From Mesorhizobium sp. C432A (GTDB taxonomy: Bacteria > Pseudomonadota > Alphaproteobacteria > Rhizobiales > Rhizobiaceae): DNA of 64,000 nt. Position numbers and translations under genes: made by a program. The notes under the pieces are model-generated. The model made no database searches and had not been told where the DNA came from. It saw nothing but the letters and a program-made list of their open reading frames with translations. The stretch spans positions 4,381,001 to 4,445,000 of the forward strand of contig NZ_CP100470.1 of NCBI RefSeq assembly GCF_030323145.1, read 5' to 3'. Position 1 is the first letter of the stretch, and each line of letters opens with the position of its first letter. Below, in pieces: positions 1 through 9,334 of this stretch.

Positions 1-454
1 CGATTGACACCACAGGCACGCGCTCCGCCGCGGCCAATCCTGAGACGGCAGAGGCATGCAGGGATATCTTCTTCGACAATCCCGCACCATAGAGCGCGTC
101 CACGACGACTTCACCCGGTTCCGGGTAGCAGTGTCCGATGTGCTCGACCGGCAGATTGCAGGCCTCGGAAGCTCGCGCCGCATCACTCCCGGGCTTCTGC
201 TTGCCTTCGGCCCAGAGCGCCACATTCACACCAGCCTCGGCCAGCAACCGCGCTACAACATAGCCGTCGCCACCATTGTTGCCGGGGCCGCACAGCACGT
301 GCACGCGGCTTGCTGCGGGATAGCGTGCCAGGACCACAGCAGCGACCGCTTCGCCGGCGCGCTGCATCAGGCCATAGCCGTCGAGCGGACCGGCCGCGAT
401 CGCCAGCCGGTCGGCCTCGCCCATCTCGGCCGGCGACAGGACTTCATTGCTCAT
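1..454 (-). CDS. nnr: NAD(P)H-hydrate epimerase / dehydratase, 5' part
   Basis: This minus-strand gene is cut by the left window edge; about 151 N-terminal residues are visible. They form a YjeF_N domain, the epimerase that interconverts the R and S forms of hydrated NAD(P)H in metabolite repair. The phosphate-binding loop GPGNNGGDGYVVARL lies at about residues 56-70 and VVDALYGAGLSK at about 117-128. In most bacteria the domain is fused to an ADP-dependent dehydratase, which would lie outside the window, so the bifunctional form is inferred. The start is taken at the ATG at 454; an in-frame ATG at 472 would add six residues, and neither has a strong ribosome binding site. Confidence 0.85.
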   Translation of the reverse strand, partial: MSNEVLSPAEMGEADRLAIAAGPLDGYGLMQRAGEAVAAVVLARYPAASRVHVLCGPGNNGGDGYVVARLLAEAGVNVALWAEGKQKPGSDAARASEACNLPVEHIGHCYPEPGEVVVDALYGAGLSKKISLHASAVSGLAAAERVPVVSI

Positions 455-1178
<724 letters not shown>

Positions 1179-1236
1179 GCTTTCTGATTTCAGATTAACG
1201 TCTCCTCGAAACGTCATCACACAGGGAAGAAACGAC

Positions 1237-2645
1237 ATGACGACAGCCAAAGACATCATGAAGCAGATCAAGGACAACGACGTGAAATTCGTCGACCTGC
1301 GCTTCACCGATCCGAAGGGCAAGCTGCAGCACGTCACGATGGATGTCATCGAGGTCGAGGAAGACATGTTCGCGGACGGCGTCATGTTCGACGGCTCCTC
1401 GATCGCCGGCTGGAAGGCGATCAACGAGTCCGACATGGTGCTGATGCCCGATGCGGACACCGTCCATATGGATCCGTTCTTCGCCCAGTCGACCATGGTC
1501 ATCCTGTGCGACATTCTCGATCCGGTCTCCGGCGAATCCTACAACCGCGACCCGCGCGGCACCGCCAAGAAGGCCGAGGCCTACATGAAGGCCGAAGGCA
1601 TCGGCGACACCATCTATGTCGGCCCCGAAGCCGAGTTCTTCGTCTTCGACGACGTCAAGTACAAGGCCGATCCCTACAACACCGGGTTCAAGCTGGACTC
1701 GACCGAACTGCCGTCCAACGACGACACCGACTACGAGACCGGCAATCTCGGCCACCGCCCGCGCGTCAAGGGCGGCTACTTCCCTGTGCCGCCGATCGAC
1801 AGCGCGCAGGACATGCGCTCCGAAATGCTGACCGTGCTCGCCGAAATGGGCGTGCGCGTCGAAAAGCACCATCACGAGGTTGCCGCTGCCCAGCACGAGC
1901 TCGGCATCAAGTTCGACACGCTGGTCCGCAACGCCGACAAGATGCTGATCTACAAATATGTCGTGCACCAGGTCGCCAACGCCTATGGCAAGACGGCCAC
2001 CTTCATGCCGAAGCCGATTTTCGGCGACAACGGCTCGGGCATGCACGTCCACCAGTCGATCTGGAAGAACGGCAAGCCGACCTTCGCCGGCAATGAATAT
2101 GCCGGCCTGTCGGAGTCGTGCCTGTTCTACATCGGCGGCATCATCAAGCACGCCAAGGCGATCAACGCCTTCACCAACCCGCTGACCAACTCCTACAAGC
2201 GCCTTGTGCCTGGCTATGAAGCCCCGGTGCTGCTCGCCTACTCCGCGCGCAACCGTTCGGCCTCCTGCCGCATTCCGTTCGGCTCGTCCCGAAAGCCAAG
2301 CGCGTCGAGGTCCGCTTCCCCGATCCAGGCGCGAACCCCTACCTCGCTTTCGCCGCCATGCTGATGGCCGGCCTCGACGGCATCAAGAACAAGATCCACC
2401 CGGGACAGCCGATGGACAAGGATCTTTACGATCTGCCGCCGAAGGAACTGAAGAAGATTCCGACCGTCTGCGGTTCGCTGCGCGAAGCGCTGCAAAGCTT
2501 GGACAAGGACCGCGGCTTCCTGAAAGCCGGCGGCGTCTTCGACGACGACCAGATCGACAGCTACATCGAGCTCAAGATGGCCGAAGTGATGCGCTTCGAA
2601 ATGACACCGCATCCGGTCGAATACGACATGTACTATTCGGTCTGA
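1237..2645 (+). pseudogene. glnA: Glutamine synthetase I, interrupted by a -1 frameshift
   Basis: Type I glutamine synthetase makes glutamine from glutamate, ammonia and ATP as a dodecamer. The first frame runs from 1237 with 350 native residues, including the MHVHQSIW and [12 protein letters not shown] active-site segments, then turns into 25 unrelated residues and stops at 2364. The correct frame resumes after the C run at 2288-2290 ([20 protein letters not shown]) and continues to 2645, with the adenylylation tyrosine in [11 protein letters not shown]. Adding one C to the run restores 1,410 bases, i.e. exactly the 469 residues normal for GlnA. As read, the product lacks the RVEVRFPD arginine and the regulatory tyrosine and should be inactive. 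The cause may be a homopolymer sequencing error or a genuine mutation; the nearby intact glnII could compensate for the latter. Confidence 0.9.
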
Positions 2646-2667
2646 GCGATAAGCCTCAGCGACAAGG

Positions 2668-2703
2668 AAAAACCCCGGCGTCAGTTCAGACGCCGGGGTT
2701 TTT
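2668..2703 (+). terminator. Rho-independent terminator of glnBA
   Basis: A perfect 10-bp stem CCCCGGCGTC/GACGCCGGGG at 2673-2698 with loop AGTTCA is followed by TTTTT and preceded by AAAAA. It begins 22 bases after the glnA stop and could also act on minus-strand transcripts. Confidence 0.92.
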
Positions 2704-2781
2704 GTTTGACCAATAGCAGACCGTAGACGTGGTAGCAGCAGGCTACGGCGCAGCTTACGAAGCCTGCGCCGCTATAGATGC

Positions 2782-3822
2782 TTAGGCGGCCGCCGAGACC
2801 TGCGCGCTGGTCGAAACCTCCGCGATGGTCTTCAGGATCTGCGAAGCGATCTGGTAGGGGTCACCTTGCGAATTCGGGCGGCGGTCTTCCAGGTAGCCCT
2901 TGTAGTCATTGTTGACGAAGGAATGCGGCACGCGGATCGAGGCGCCTCGGTCGGCGATGCCGTAGCTGAAGCGGTTCCACGGAGCGGTCTCATGCTTGCC
3001 GGTCAGGCGCTTGTCGTTGTCCGGGCCGTAGACGGCGATGTGGTCCATCAGGTTCTTGTCGAATTGAGCCATCAGCGCTTCAAAATAGGCCTTGCCGCCG
3101 ACTTCGCGCATATAGGCGGTCGAGAAGTTGGCGTGCATGCCCGAGCCGTTCCAGTCGGTGTCGCCGAGCGGCTTGCAGTGATACTCGATGTCGATCTCGT
3201 ACTTTTCGGTCAGGCGCTGCAAGAGATAGCGGGCCATCCACATCTGGTCGGCGGCCTTCTTGGAGCCTTTGCCGAAAATCTGGAATTCCCACTGGCCCTT
3301 GGCCACTTCGGCGTTGATGCCTTCATGGTTGATGCCTGCTGCGAGGCAAAGGTCGAGATGCTCCTCGACGATCTGGCGCGCGATCGGGCCGACATTCGAA
3401 TAGCCGACGCCGGTGTAGTACGGGCCCTGCGGCGCCGGATAGCCGCTCTCGGGGAAGCCGAGCGGACGGCCGTCCTTGTAGAAGAAATACTCCTGCTCGA
3501 AGCCGAACCAGGCGCCCTCGTCGTCGAGGATGGTGGCGCGCTTGTTGGACACATGCGGCGTCACGCCATCTGGCATCATCACTTCGCACATCACCAGCAC
3601 GCCATTGCTGCGGGCCGGGTCCGGGAATACGGCGACCGGCTTCAGCACGCAGTCGGAGCTGTGGCCTTCGGCCTGCTGCGTCGAAGAACCGTCGAAGCCC
3701 CACAGCGGCAGCTGCTCGAGCGTCGGGAACTCGGCGAACTCCTTGATCTGGGTCTTGCCGCGAAGATTGGGGACCGGCGTGTAACCATCGAGCCAGATAT
3801 ACTCGAGCTTGTATTTCGTCAT
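2782..3822 (-). CDS. glnII: Glutamine synthetase type II (GSII)
   Basis: This 346-residue protein is the eukaryote-like glutamine synthetase found in rhizobia; it is an octamer not controlled by adenylylation. Characteristic segments are MTKYKLEYIWLDGYTPVPNL at the N-terminus, LPLWGFDGSSTQQAEG, WFGFEQEYFF, GINAEVAKGQWEFQ, NGSGMHANFST and the C-terminal GASIRVPHSF. The start at 3822 is chosen because known GSII proteins begin there and GAGAGG precedes it; the open frame extends 42 codons further without family resemblance. It is transcribed away from gstI. A consensus sigma-54 promoter lies about 87 bases upstream, indicating NtrC-dependent expression under nitrogen limitation. With glnA apparently frameshifted, this would be the intact glutamine synthetase of the window. 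Confidence 0.96.
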   Translation of the reverse strand: MTKYKLEYIWLDGYTPVPNLRGKTQIKEFAEFPTLEQLPLWGFDGSSTQQAEGHSSDCVLKPVAVFPDPARSNGVLVMCEVMMPDGVTPHVSNKRATILDDEGAWFGFEQEYFFYKDGRPLGFPESGYPAPQGPYYTGVGYSNVGPIARQIVEEHLDLCLAAGINHEGINAEVAKGQWEFQIFGKGSKKAADQMWMARYLLQRLTEKYEIDIEYHCKPLGDTDWNGSGMHANFSTAYMREVGGKAYFEALMAQFDKNLMDHIAVYGPDNDKRLTGKHETAPWNRFSYGIADRGASIRVPHSFVNNDYKGYLEDRRPNSQGDPYQIASQILKTIAEVSTSAQVSAAA

Positions 3823-3908
3823 TCTAGAGCCTCTCGTTGCTTGATCACCGAACCTGGATGACGCCGGCGCGCCGAGCCATCCAGCAGCCCAGCTGCCGGT
3901 CGATAAAA

Positions 3909-3924
3909 TGCAAATCGTGTGCCA
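3909..3924 (-). promoter_or_regulatory. Sigma-54 promoter of glnII
   Basis: Read on the minus strand the site is TGGCAC-ACGAT-TTGCA, a full match to the RpoN consensus with correct 10-base spacing between GG and GC. It lies about 87 bases before the glnII ATG. glnII is a classic NtrC/RpoN target in rhizobia. Confidence 0.88.
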
Positions 3925-4051
3925 CTTCAGTTGGTCAGGGTGCGGCAAAAATGCCCTTTCATCCCGCCGGTGATGGCAAGCCGCCTAAGCAATGCGCCCG
4001 GATCAATCAAAGGCAGAATTTGCTTAAATAACAGGCAAATGCCGATCTTTC

Positions 4052-4070
4052 TTTAGGCATCTTGCCTAAA
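4052..4070. promoter_or_regulatory. Palindromic operator candidate between glnII and gstI
   Basis: TTTAGGCA-TCT-TGCCTAAA is a perfect 8+8 inverted repeat. It lies about 130-145 bases upstream of the glnII sigma-54 promoter, a typical enhancer distance for NtrC, and it overlaps the predicted -35 box of gstI. One protein bound here could activate glnII and block gstI; the identity of that protein (NtrC is the obvious candidate) is inference, since the site does not match the enteric NtrC consensus. Confidence 0.55.
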
Positions 4071-4090
4071 AGGATTGCAGGACCTACCTT
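4062..4090 (+). promoter_or_regulatory. Candidate sigma-70 promoter of gstI
   Basis: TTGCCT (4062-4067) and TACCTT (4085-4090) are separated by 17 bases and lie about 50 bases before the gstI ATG. The -35 box is inside the palindrome at 4052-4070. Confidence 0.4.
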
Positions 4091-4138
4091 GGTGGAAAGA
4101 TGAATCGAAGAGCCTCTCCAGAAGAAAGGAGACCGACC

Positions 4139-4336
4139 ATGGAAATCACCTCAGCCCGTCCGTCGGCCAAAATCCTGATGTTCCCGGTGGCAGCGCGTGC
4201 GGGTGCCTCAAATTTAGGCGTAAAGGCCAAGTTTGCGGCAGAGCTTGCTTCGCTGCGCGATCACCCGCTTGCCCATGGCGGGGCCTGGTATCATGAGGCC
4301 GCCATTGCGGAGGCCGAACAGCCTCGCAAGAGCTAG
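4139..4336 (+). CDS. gstI: DUF2735 protein, GSII translational inhibitor GstI
   Basis: The 65-residue product has the DUF2735 pattern: an N-terminal SAKILMFPV motif, a basic middle part and the C-terminal GAWYHEAAIAEAEQPRKS. In Rhizobium leguminosarum a protein of this size, encoded divergently from glnII, inhibits GSII expression at the translational level and is itself repressed by NtrC. Size, sequence type and divergent position all fit that role here, so the symbol is given by synteny and resemblance. The start at 4139 is set by the strong site AGAAAGGAGA at 4122-4132; longer in-frame starts at 4100 and earlier look artificial. A terminator follows at 4375-4410. Confidence 0.85.
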   Translation: MEITSARPSAKILMFPVAARAGASNLGVKAKFAAELASLRDHPLAHGGAWYHEAAIAEAEQPRKS

Positions 4337-4374
4337 GCGTCTTCCGCGCTGATAGATCGAACAGGCCCACAAAT

Positions 4375-4410
4375 CAAAAACCCGGCGCGATCGCTCGCGC
4401 CGGGTTTTTT
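4375..4410. terminator. Bidirectional terminator between gstI and the MHS transporter
   Basis: A 10-bp stem CCCGGCGCGA/TCGCGCCGGG (4381-4404, loop TCGC) is flanked by AAAAA on the left and TTTTTT on the right, so it can end both the plus-strand gstI transcript and the minus-strand transporter transcript that converge on it. Confidence 0.9.
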
Positions 4411-4430
4411 GTTTGATACAGAGCCGTCGG

Positions 4431-6317
4431 CTACTGCTTGGTATGCAGGTCGGTGCCGAGCGTATCCCTGACGAAGATCATGCCGATGATCAGCGTCACC
4501 GCCGCGATCACCACCGGATACCAAAGGCCGTAATAGATATCGCCCTTGTAGGCGCTGAACGCGAACACGATCGCGGGCAGCAGGCCGCCGAACCAGCCAT
4601 TGCCGATGTGATAGGGCAGTGACATGCCGCTGTAGCGGATGCGTGTCGGGAACATCTCGACCAGGATCGCCGCGATCGGCCCGTAGACCATGGTCACGTA
4701 GAGGACCAGGATGAACAGGATGCCGATGACCTTTGCCCAGTTGACCTGTGCGGGGTCGGCAAACATCGCGAACGCGCCCGCTGCCGGAACGCTGTACACG
4801 GTCACCTCGGTGGCGCCCGCGGCCTCATCCTTGGTCAGCACCTTGTCCTTGATGGCCTGTTCGGTCGGGACCGCGGTCTTTTCGCCGGCGCGGATGGCTG
4901 CCGCATCGAGCTTCAGTTCAGGATTGGCCGCGACAAAGGCGTCGAGCTTCTGGTCGGCAACCTTGGCGGCAGCGCGCTTCAACGGGTAACCGCCACCCTG
5001 AAGCGCGAGGTTGATACCCTTCTTGAAGGCAGCGTCGCTTGCAGCCTTCTTGTCGCCCGCGGCCTTGGCATCATAAGACGCCACAGTTTCGCTGCCGATC
5101 ATGACACTCGCCGGGGTCCCCGCCGCCGCGGTAGAGACGATGTCGTAAGGCACCGAGTTCTTGGCAAGGAAGTCGGTCGCGATATCGCACGAACTGACCG
5201 GTACGCGCGTGCCGGTCGGGTTGAACTGGAAGTTGCAGTCTCCCGGAGCCGCCGTCACCGTGGCGCGCGTGTTCTGCTGTGCGGTGGCGAGCGCCGGATT
5301 GGCGGCCCAGGTCAACGCCTTGAACAGCGGGAAGGTGGTGACGACCGCCAGCGCAAGGCCGGCCATGATGATCGGCTTGCGGCCGATCTTGTCGGACAGC
5401 CAGCCGAAGAAGACGAAGAAGCCCGTACCGAGTGCCAGCGCAATGGCAATCATGATGTTCACCGACTGCGCGTCGACCTTGAGCACATTGGCCAGGAAGA
5501 ACAGTGCGTAGAACTGACCATTGTACCAGACCACGGCCTGACCGGCGGTGAGGCCGAACAGCGCCAGGATGGCGATCTTGGCGTTTTTCCACTGGCCGAA
5601 GGCTTCCGACAGCGGCGCCTTGGAACTCTTGCCCTCTTCCTTCATGCGCAGGAAGGTCGGCGATTCCGAAAGCGACAGCCGGATCCAGACCGAAATGCCG
5701 AGCAGGATGGCCGAGACCAGAAAAGGAATGCGCCATCCCCAGGCGTTGAAGGCGTCCTTGCTTACAGAATTCTGCACCAGCAGGATGACAATCAGCGACA
5801 GGAACAGGCCGAGCGTCGCCGTCGTCTGGATCCATGACGTGTAGAAGCCGCGACGGTCATCCGGCGCATGTTCCGCGACATAGGTCGCGGCGCCGCCGTA
5901 CTCACCGCCAAGCGCCAGGCCCTGCAGCATGCGCAGCGCGATCAACAGGATCGGCGCCAGAATGCCCAGTGTCTCTGAGCCCGGAAGCAGGCCGACAAGG
6001 AAAGTCGACAGACCCATGATCATGATGGTGACAAGGAATGTGTATTTGCGGCCGACGAGATCGCCGATGCGGCCGAACACCAGCGCGCCGAACGGGCGCA
6101 CGATGAAGCCGGCGGCGAAGACCAGCAGCGTGAAGATGTAGCGGGTGCTTTCGGGAAACGAGTTGAAGAAGGTCAAGCCGATCGCGCCGGCCAACGCTCC
6201 GTAGAGATAGAAATCATACCATTCGAAAACCGCGCCCAGCGAGGAGGCGAAGATGACCTTCTTCTCCTCTCGTGTCATGCCGCGGCTGGCTCCGCCGGCG
6301 GTCGATGCCAATGCCAT
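4431..6317 (-). CDS. MFS transporter, metabolite:H+ symporter (MHS) type, with a large insert
   Basis: This 628-residue inner-membrane protein belongs to the MHS branch of the major facilitator superfamily (alpha-ketoglutarate, proline/betaine and shikimate permeases). Visible signatures are EWYDFYLYG (32-40), RPFGALVFGRIGDLVGRK (74-91), LGGEYGGAATYVAEHAP (136-152), SDKIGRKP (308-315) and PTRIRYSG (557-564). Usual members have about 430-550 residues; the excess is one insert at about 338-522 between helices 8 and 9, rich in Ala, Lys and Thr and holding two cysteines (361 and 377), predicted periplasmic. Start at 6317 has GGGAGGA upstream. The substrate cannot be told from sequence; an organic acid or osmolyte is likely. 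Confidence 0.9.
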   Translation of the reverse strand: MALASTAGGASRGMTREEKKVIFASSLGAVFEWYDFYLYGALAGAIGLTFFNSFPESTRYIFTLLVFAAGFIVRPFGALVFGRIGDLVGRKYTFLVTIMIMGLSTFLVGLLPGSETLGILAPILLIALRMLQGLALGGEYGGAATYVAEHAPDDRRGFYTSWIQTTATLGLFLSLIVILLVQNSVSKDAFNAWGWRIPFLVSAILLGISVWIRLSLSESPTFLRMKEEGKSSKAPLSEAFGQWKNAKIAILALFGLTAGQAVVWYNGQFYALFFLANVLKVDAQSVNIMIAIALALGTGFFVFFGWLSDKIGRKPIIMAGLALAVVTTFPLFKALTWAANPALATAQQNTRATVTAAPGDCNFQFNPTGTRVPVSSCDIATDFLAKNSVPYDIVSTAAAGTPASVMIGSETVASYDAKAAGDKKAASDAAFKKGINLALQGGGYPLKRAAAKVADQKLDAFVAANPELKLDAAAIRAGEKTAVPTEQAIKDKVLTKDEAAGATEVTVYSVPAAGAFAMFADPAQVNWAKVIGILFILVLYVTMVYGPIAAILVEMFPTRIRYSGMSLPYHIGNGWFGGLLPAIVFAFSAYKGDIYYGLWYPVVIAAVTLIIGMIFVRDTLGTDLHTKQ

Positions 6318-6498
6318 TGAACTGTCCTCCCGTGAAATCCCGTCTGTCCTCGAGGCTGGGCGTCATCGTCGGCGTTCCCTCTGAACGCGACTCGAACCAG
6401 CCATCGGCGTAAAAAATGACAGAAAGCGACCGCCGGAGGCAGACAGACCTTGGATTTATGACTTTGGTATTAGGTGCAGTGCGGCAAAAGGCCGAGGA

Positions 6499-7290
6499 TC
6501 AGGTCTTCAGCGCGTCGAGCAGGCCGACGGCCGCCATCATGTCGCGTTTGCGGGCCGAGCGGCGTGCGACAGCCTCGGCGTCCTGGCCCCAGTGCTCGAC
6601 CTGCCAGTCCTCGTCGACATGGCCGGCGGCCCAGGCCGCGTCGCCGTCGAGCGCGCCGTAATCGACCGCCAGCGCCAGCAGCGCCGACCCGGTCAGCGAA
6701 GTCATGACATGGATTGCAGCCAGCCGCAGCGGCTCGGCACGCTGGGCAAGATGGGCGCCGAGGACGGCGAGGCTTTCGCGCGGCTGCTCGACATGGATGA
6801 TGCCCTCGGCGAGGTTGAACCGAGCCCCTAATGTCGCCCTCGCCCAGTCGATCACCGGATCCCAATGCTGGTTCTGCCGCTCGACCAGCCCCTGCGGCGC
6901 GTCGGCGCGGTAGCAGGTCAGATCGGACGAGGCGAAGCGCAAGACGTCCTCCAGCACCGCCTGCGGGTCGCTGGCGACGCCGTCGATGGCGGTGTTGACC
7001 AGACGCAGCACCGGCATCGTGACCGGGTCGATGGTCTCGCCCTGTGCAGCGAACTCATTGGCGACCAGGGCGGCGGCCTTTTCGGTCGGCAGCGCCAGCA
7101 GCGCCTTGCCCGGCGTGCGCACCGGCTTGCCATCGAGGTGGACGACAAAACCGTCCTCCACAGCTACGACCGACACGTCCTTGTAGAAGCGCTTCGGCAG
7201 GTGCGTCTTCATCTGGATCTGGGCGCGGCGGACCGGATCCGGATCGGACAGATGCTTTCCCGCTTCGAGGTCGTTGAGGATGTCACGCAT
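6499..7290 (-). CDS. ATP12 family F1-ATPase assembly chaperone
   Basis: The 263-residue product resembles the alphaproteobacterial ATP12 family (COG5387), which binds the F1 alpha subunit during ATP synthase assembly in mitochondria; the bacterial role is assumed to be similar. Typical segments are KRFYKDVSV, LDGKPVRTPGK, LPTEKAAALVANEFAAQ, and DLTCYRADAPQGLVERQNQHWDP in parts. The start at 7290 (MRDILNDLEAGKHL) matches the family; the open frame continues upstream into the next gene without meaning. It lies 11 bases downstream of the EamA gene and is probably co-transcribed with it and with the pseudouridine synthase gene. Confidence 0.88.
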   Translation of the reverse strand: MRDILNDLEAGKHLSDPDPVRRAQIQMKTHLPKRFYKDVSVVAVEDGFVVHLDGKPVRTPGKALLALPTEKAAALVANEFAAQGETIDPVTMPVLRLVNTAIDGVASDPQAVLEDVLRFASSDLTCYRADAPQGLVERQNQHWDPVIDWARATLGARFNLAEGIIHVEQPRESLAVLGAHLAQRAEPLRLAAIHVMTSLTGSALLALAVDYGALDGDAAWAAGHVDEDWQVEHWGQDAEAVARRSARKRDMMAAVGLLDALKT

Positions 7291-7301
7291 GGTCGAACTT
7301 T

Positions 7302-8219
7302 CTATCCAGGTACCTGCTTGCGCGCCGGCCGGTTGACGATGATCAGGCCGACTGCGATCAGCCCAAGCGCCACAAAGATCCTGGTCGTTGGCGCCTCGCC
7401 AAGAATGATAGCGCCGCAGAGGACGCCGAACACCGGCGACAGGAAGGCGAAGCTCGACAGGCCCGATGCCGGATAGCGCCTGAGCAGCCAGAACCACAGC
7501 ACATAGGTGAAGGCAACTATATAGAGCGACTGGAACAGCAGCGCCAATGTCGGCAAGGCACTGACCGCGCGGATCGGCGGGCCGGCGAAAGGCAGAACCA
7601 GGACACCGACAATGGCCGCACCGGCCAGCTGATAAAGCAGCAATTTCTCGGCACTGGTCTCGACCAGTTTCGAACGCTTGATGACGATGCTGGTCGCCGC
7701 CCACAGGATGCCCGAGCCGAGGCTGAGCAGATCGCCCATCAAGGTCACGTCGGTGCCGCCGGCAATCCCGTCGGAAAACACCGCCACAAGGCCACAGAAG
7801 GCAAGCACGAGCCCGCCAAGCTTGCGCGCGTTGATACGCTCACCGAGCAGGAAATGGCCGCCGATCAGGACCCAGAACGGCATGGTGTTGACCAGCAGTG
7901 TGTTGCGGGCAACGGTCGTGTATTCCAGCCCGATATAGAGGCACAGGAACTCGACGCCGAACAGCACGCCGACGATGATGCCGGCGACAAGCGACCCGTC
8001 GGCCTTAAACAGCCTGATGCCGCGCAGCCAGCACCAGCCGAGCACACAGAGCCCGCCGATGATCGAACGTGCGATCGAGACGAAAACCGGATCGAAGCCG
8101 GCATAGGAGATCTTGGCGGCGACGTAGTTCAGCCCCCAGGAAAAGGTCAACCCGACCATGATGGAAGCAGCCGCCAGATCGACCGCATCGCGGCGATCCA
8201 ATGCCGAGGCGACGGCCAA
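7302..8219 (-). CDS. EamA/DMT family transporter
   Basis: A 305-residue inner-membrane protein with about ten hydrophobic helices in two EamA halves, as in drug/metabolite exporters. Signature-like parts are ARSIIGGLCVLGW, EYTTVARNTLLVNTMPFWVLI and the second-half LSSFAFLSPVFGVLCGAIIL. The start is a TTG at 8219, supported by GGAGGA six bases upstream; that ribosome binding site overlaps the last codons of the upstream gene, whose stop is at 8222-8224, so translation is probably coupled. Substrate unknown. Confidence 0.9.
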   Translation of the reverse strand: MAVASALDRRDAVDLAAASIMVGLTFSWGLNYVAAKISYAGFDPVFVSIARSIIGGLCVLGWCWLRGIRLFKADGSLVAGIIVGVLFGVEFLCLYIGLEYTTVARNTLLVNTMPFWVLIGGHFLLGERINARKLGGLVLAFCGLVAVFSDGIAGGTDVTLMGDLLSLGSGILWAATSIVIKRSKLVETSAEKLLLYQLAGAAIVGVLVLPFAGPPIRAVSALPTLALLFQSLYIVAFTYVLWFWLLRRYPASGLSSFAFLSPVFGVLCGAIILGEAPTTRIFVALGLIAVGLIIVNRPARKQVPG

Positions 8220-8221
8220 TG

Positions 8222-9202
8222 TCAGTCCTCCGCGCTGGCGTCGTCGAAGCCGATCAGGTTCCAGCTCTGGCGCATATGCGGCGGCATCGGCGCGGTGACG
8301 TCGATGACGCCCTTGTCCGGGTGCGGAATGACGATGCGGCGCGCATGCAGATGCAGGCGGTTCTGAATGCCGCCCGGAAAGTCCCAGTTGGTGTCGGCCT
8401 CGAAATATTTGGGGTCGCCAAGGATCGGGCAGCCGATATAGGCGGCATGAACGCGCAGCTGGTGGGTGCGGCCAGTGTACGGCTCCATTTCCAGCCAGGT
8501 CATCGTCTGGGCCGCCTGCTCGATGATGCGATAGTAGGACACGGCGTGGTCGGCGCCCTTTTCGCCATGGGCTGCCACGCGCACGCGGTCGCCGTCCTCG
8601 GTCGGCTCCTTGATCAGCCAGGTCGAGATCTTGTCCTCACGCTTGGGCGGGACGCCCTTGACCAGCGCCCAATAGGTCTTCTTGGTCTCGCGCGCCCGGA
8701 ATGACTCGGAAAGCTTCATCGCCGCAAGCCTGGTGCGGGCAACCACCAGCACGCCCGACGTGTCGCGGTCGAGCCGGTGCACCAGGCGCGGCTTCTCGCC
8801 CTTCTGGCTGCGCCAGGCCTCCAGCATGTCGTCGACATTGCGGGTGACGCCCGAGCCGCCTTGCACCGCCAGGCCCGCCGGCTTGTTGAAGACGAAGACT
8901 TTTGGATCTTCGTGGATCAGCATCTTGGCCAGCACATCGGCGTCGCCCTGGTTGCGGATCGAGTAACCCGTAAGCGCACTCTCGCCCTTCTTGTCGACCT
9001 CGAGCGGCGGCACACGCACCACCTGGCCGGGCTCGACACGGCTGTCGGCCTTGACCCGGCTGCCATCGACGCGGATCTGGCCCGAGCGCAGCAACTTCTG
9101 CAGATGGCCAAAGCCGAGGCCGGGGAAATGGGTCTTGAACCAGCGATCGAGCCGCATGCCCGCCTCGCCGGCCTCCACCGTGATCTGTTCTACGCCTGCC
9201 AT
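8222..9202 (-). CDS. RluC/RluD-type pseudouridine synthase
   Basis: The 326-residue enzyme has an N-terminal S4 RNA-binding domain (MRLDRWFKTHFPGLGFGHLQ, about residues 15-75) and an RluA-family catalytic domain with the HRLDRDTSGVLVVAR motif, whose second aspartate is the catalytic residue. It converts uridine to pseudouridine in 23S rRNA; RluC (three sites) is the most likely specificity but RluD cannot be excluded. The start at 9202 (MAGVEQITVEAG) is preferred because the S4 domain begins soon after; the open frame extends 26 codons further. It heads a tight group with the EamA and ATP12 genes. Confidence 0.9.
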   Translation of the reverse strand: MAGVEQITVEAGEAGMRLDRWFKTHFPGLGFGHLQKLLRSGQIRVDGSRVKADSRVEPGQVVRVPPLEVDKKGESALTGYSIRNQGDADVLAKMLIHEDPKVFVFNKPAGLAVQGGSGVTRNVDDMLEAWRSQKGEKPRLVHRLDRDTSGVLVVARTRLAAMKLSESFRARETKKTYWALVKGVPPKREDKISTWLIKEPTEDGDRVRVAAHGEKGADHAVSYYRIIEQAAQTMTWLEMEPYTGRTHQLRVHAAYIGCPILGDPKYFEADTNWDFPGGIQNRLHLHARRIVIPHPDKGVIDVTAPMPPHMRQSWNLIGFDDASAED

Positions 9203-9334
9203 GATTTTCGCTTTATCCGTTTCTAACGCGTGACCCCGAAATCTACTCCGGCTTTCGGAAAGGATCATGCGCAAGATCAAAGTTTCTGCAGCGCGTCCAG
9301 AGGATGCGGCGTGCTCCAGGTCGGGGCAATAACA

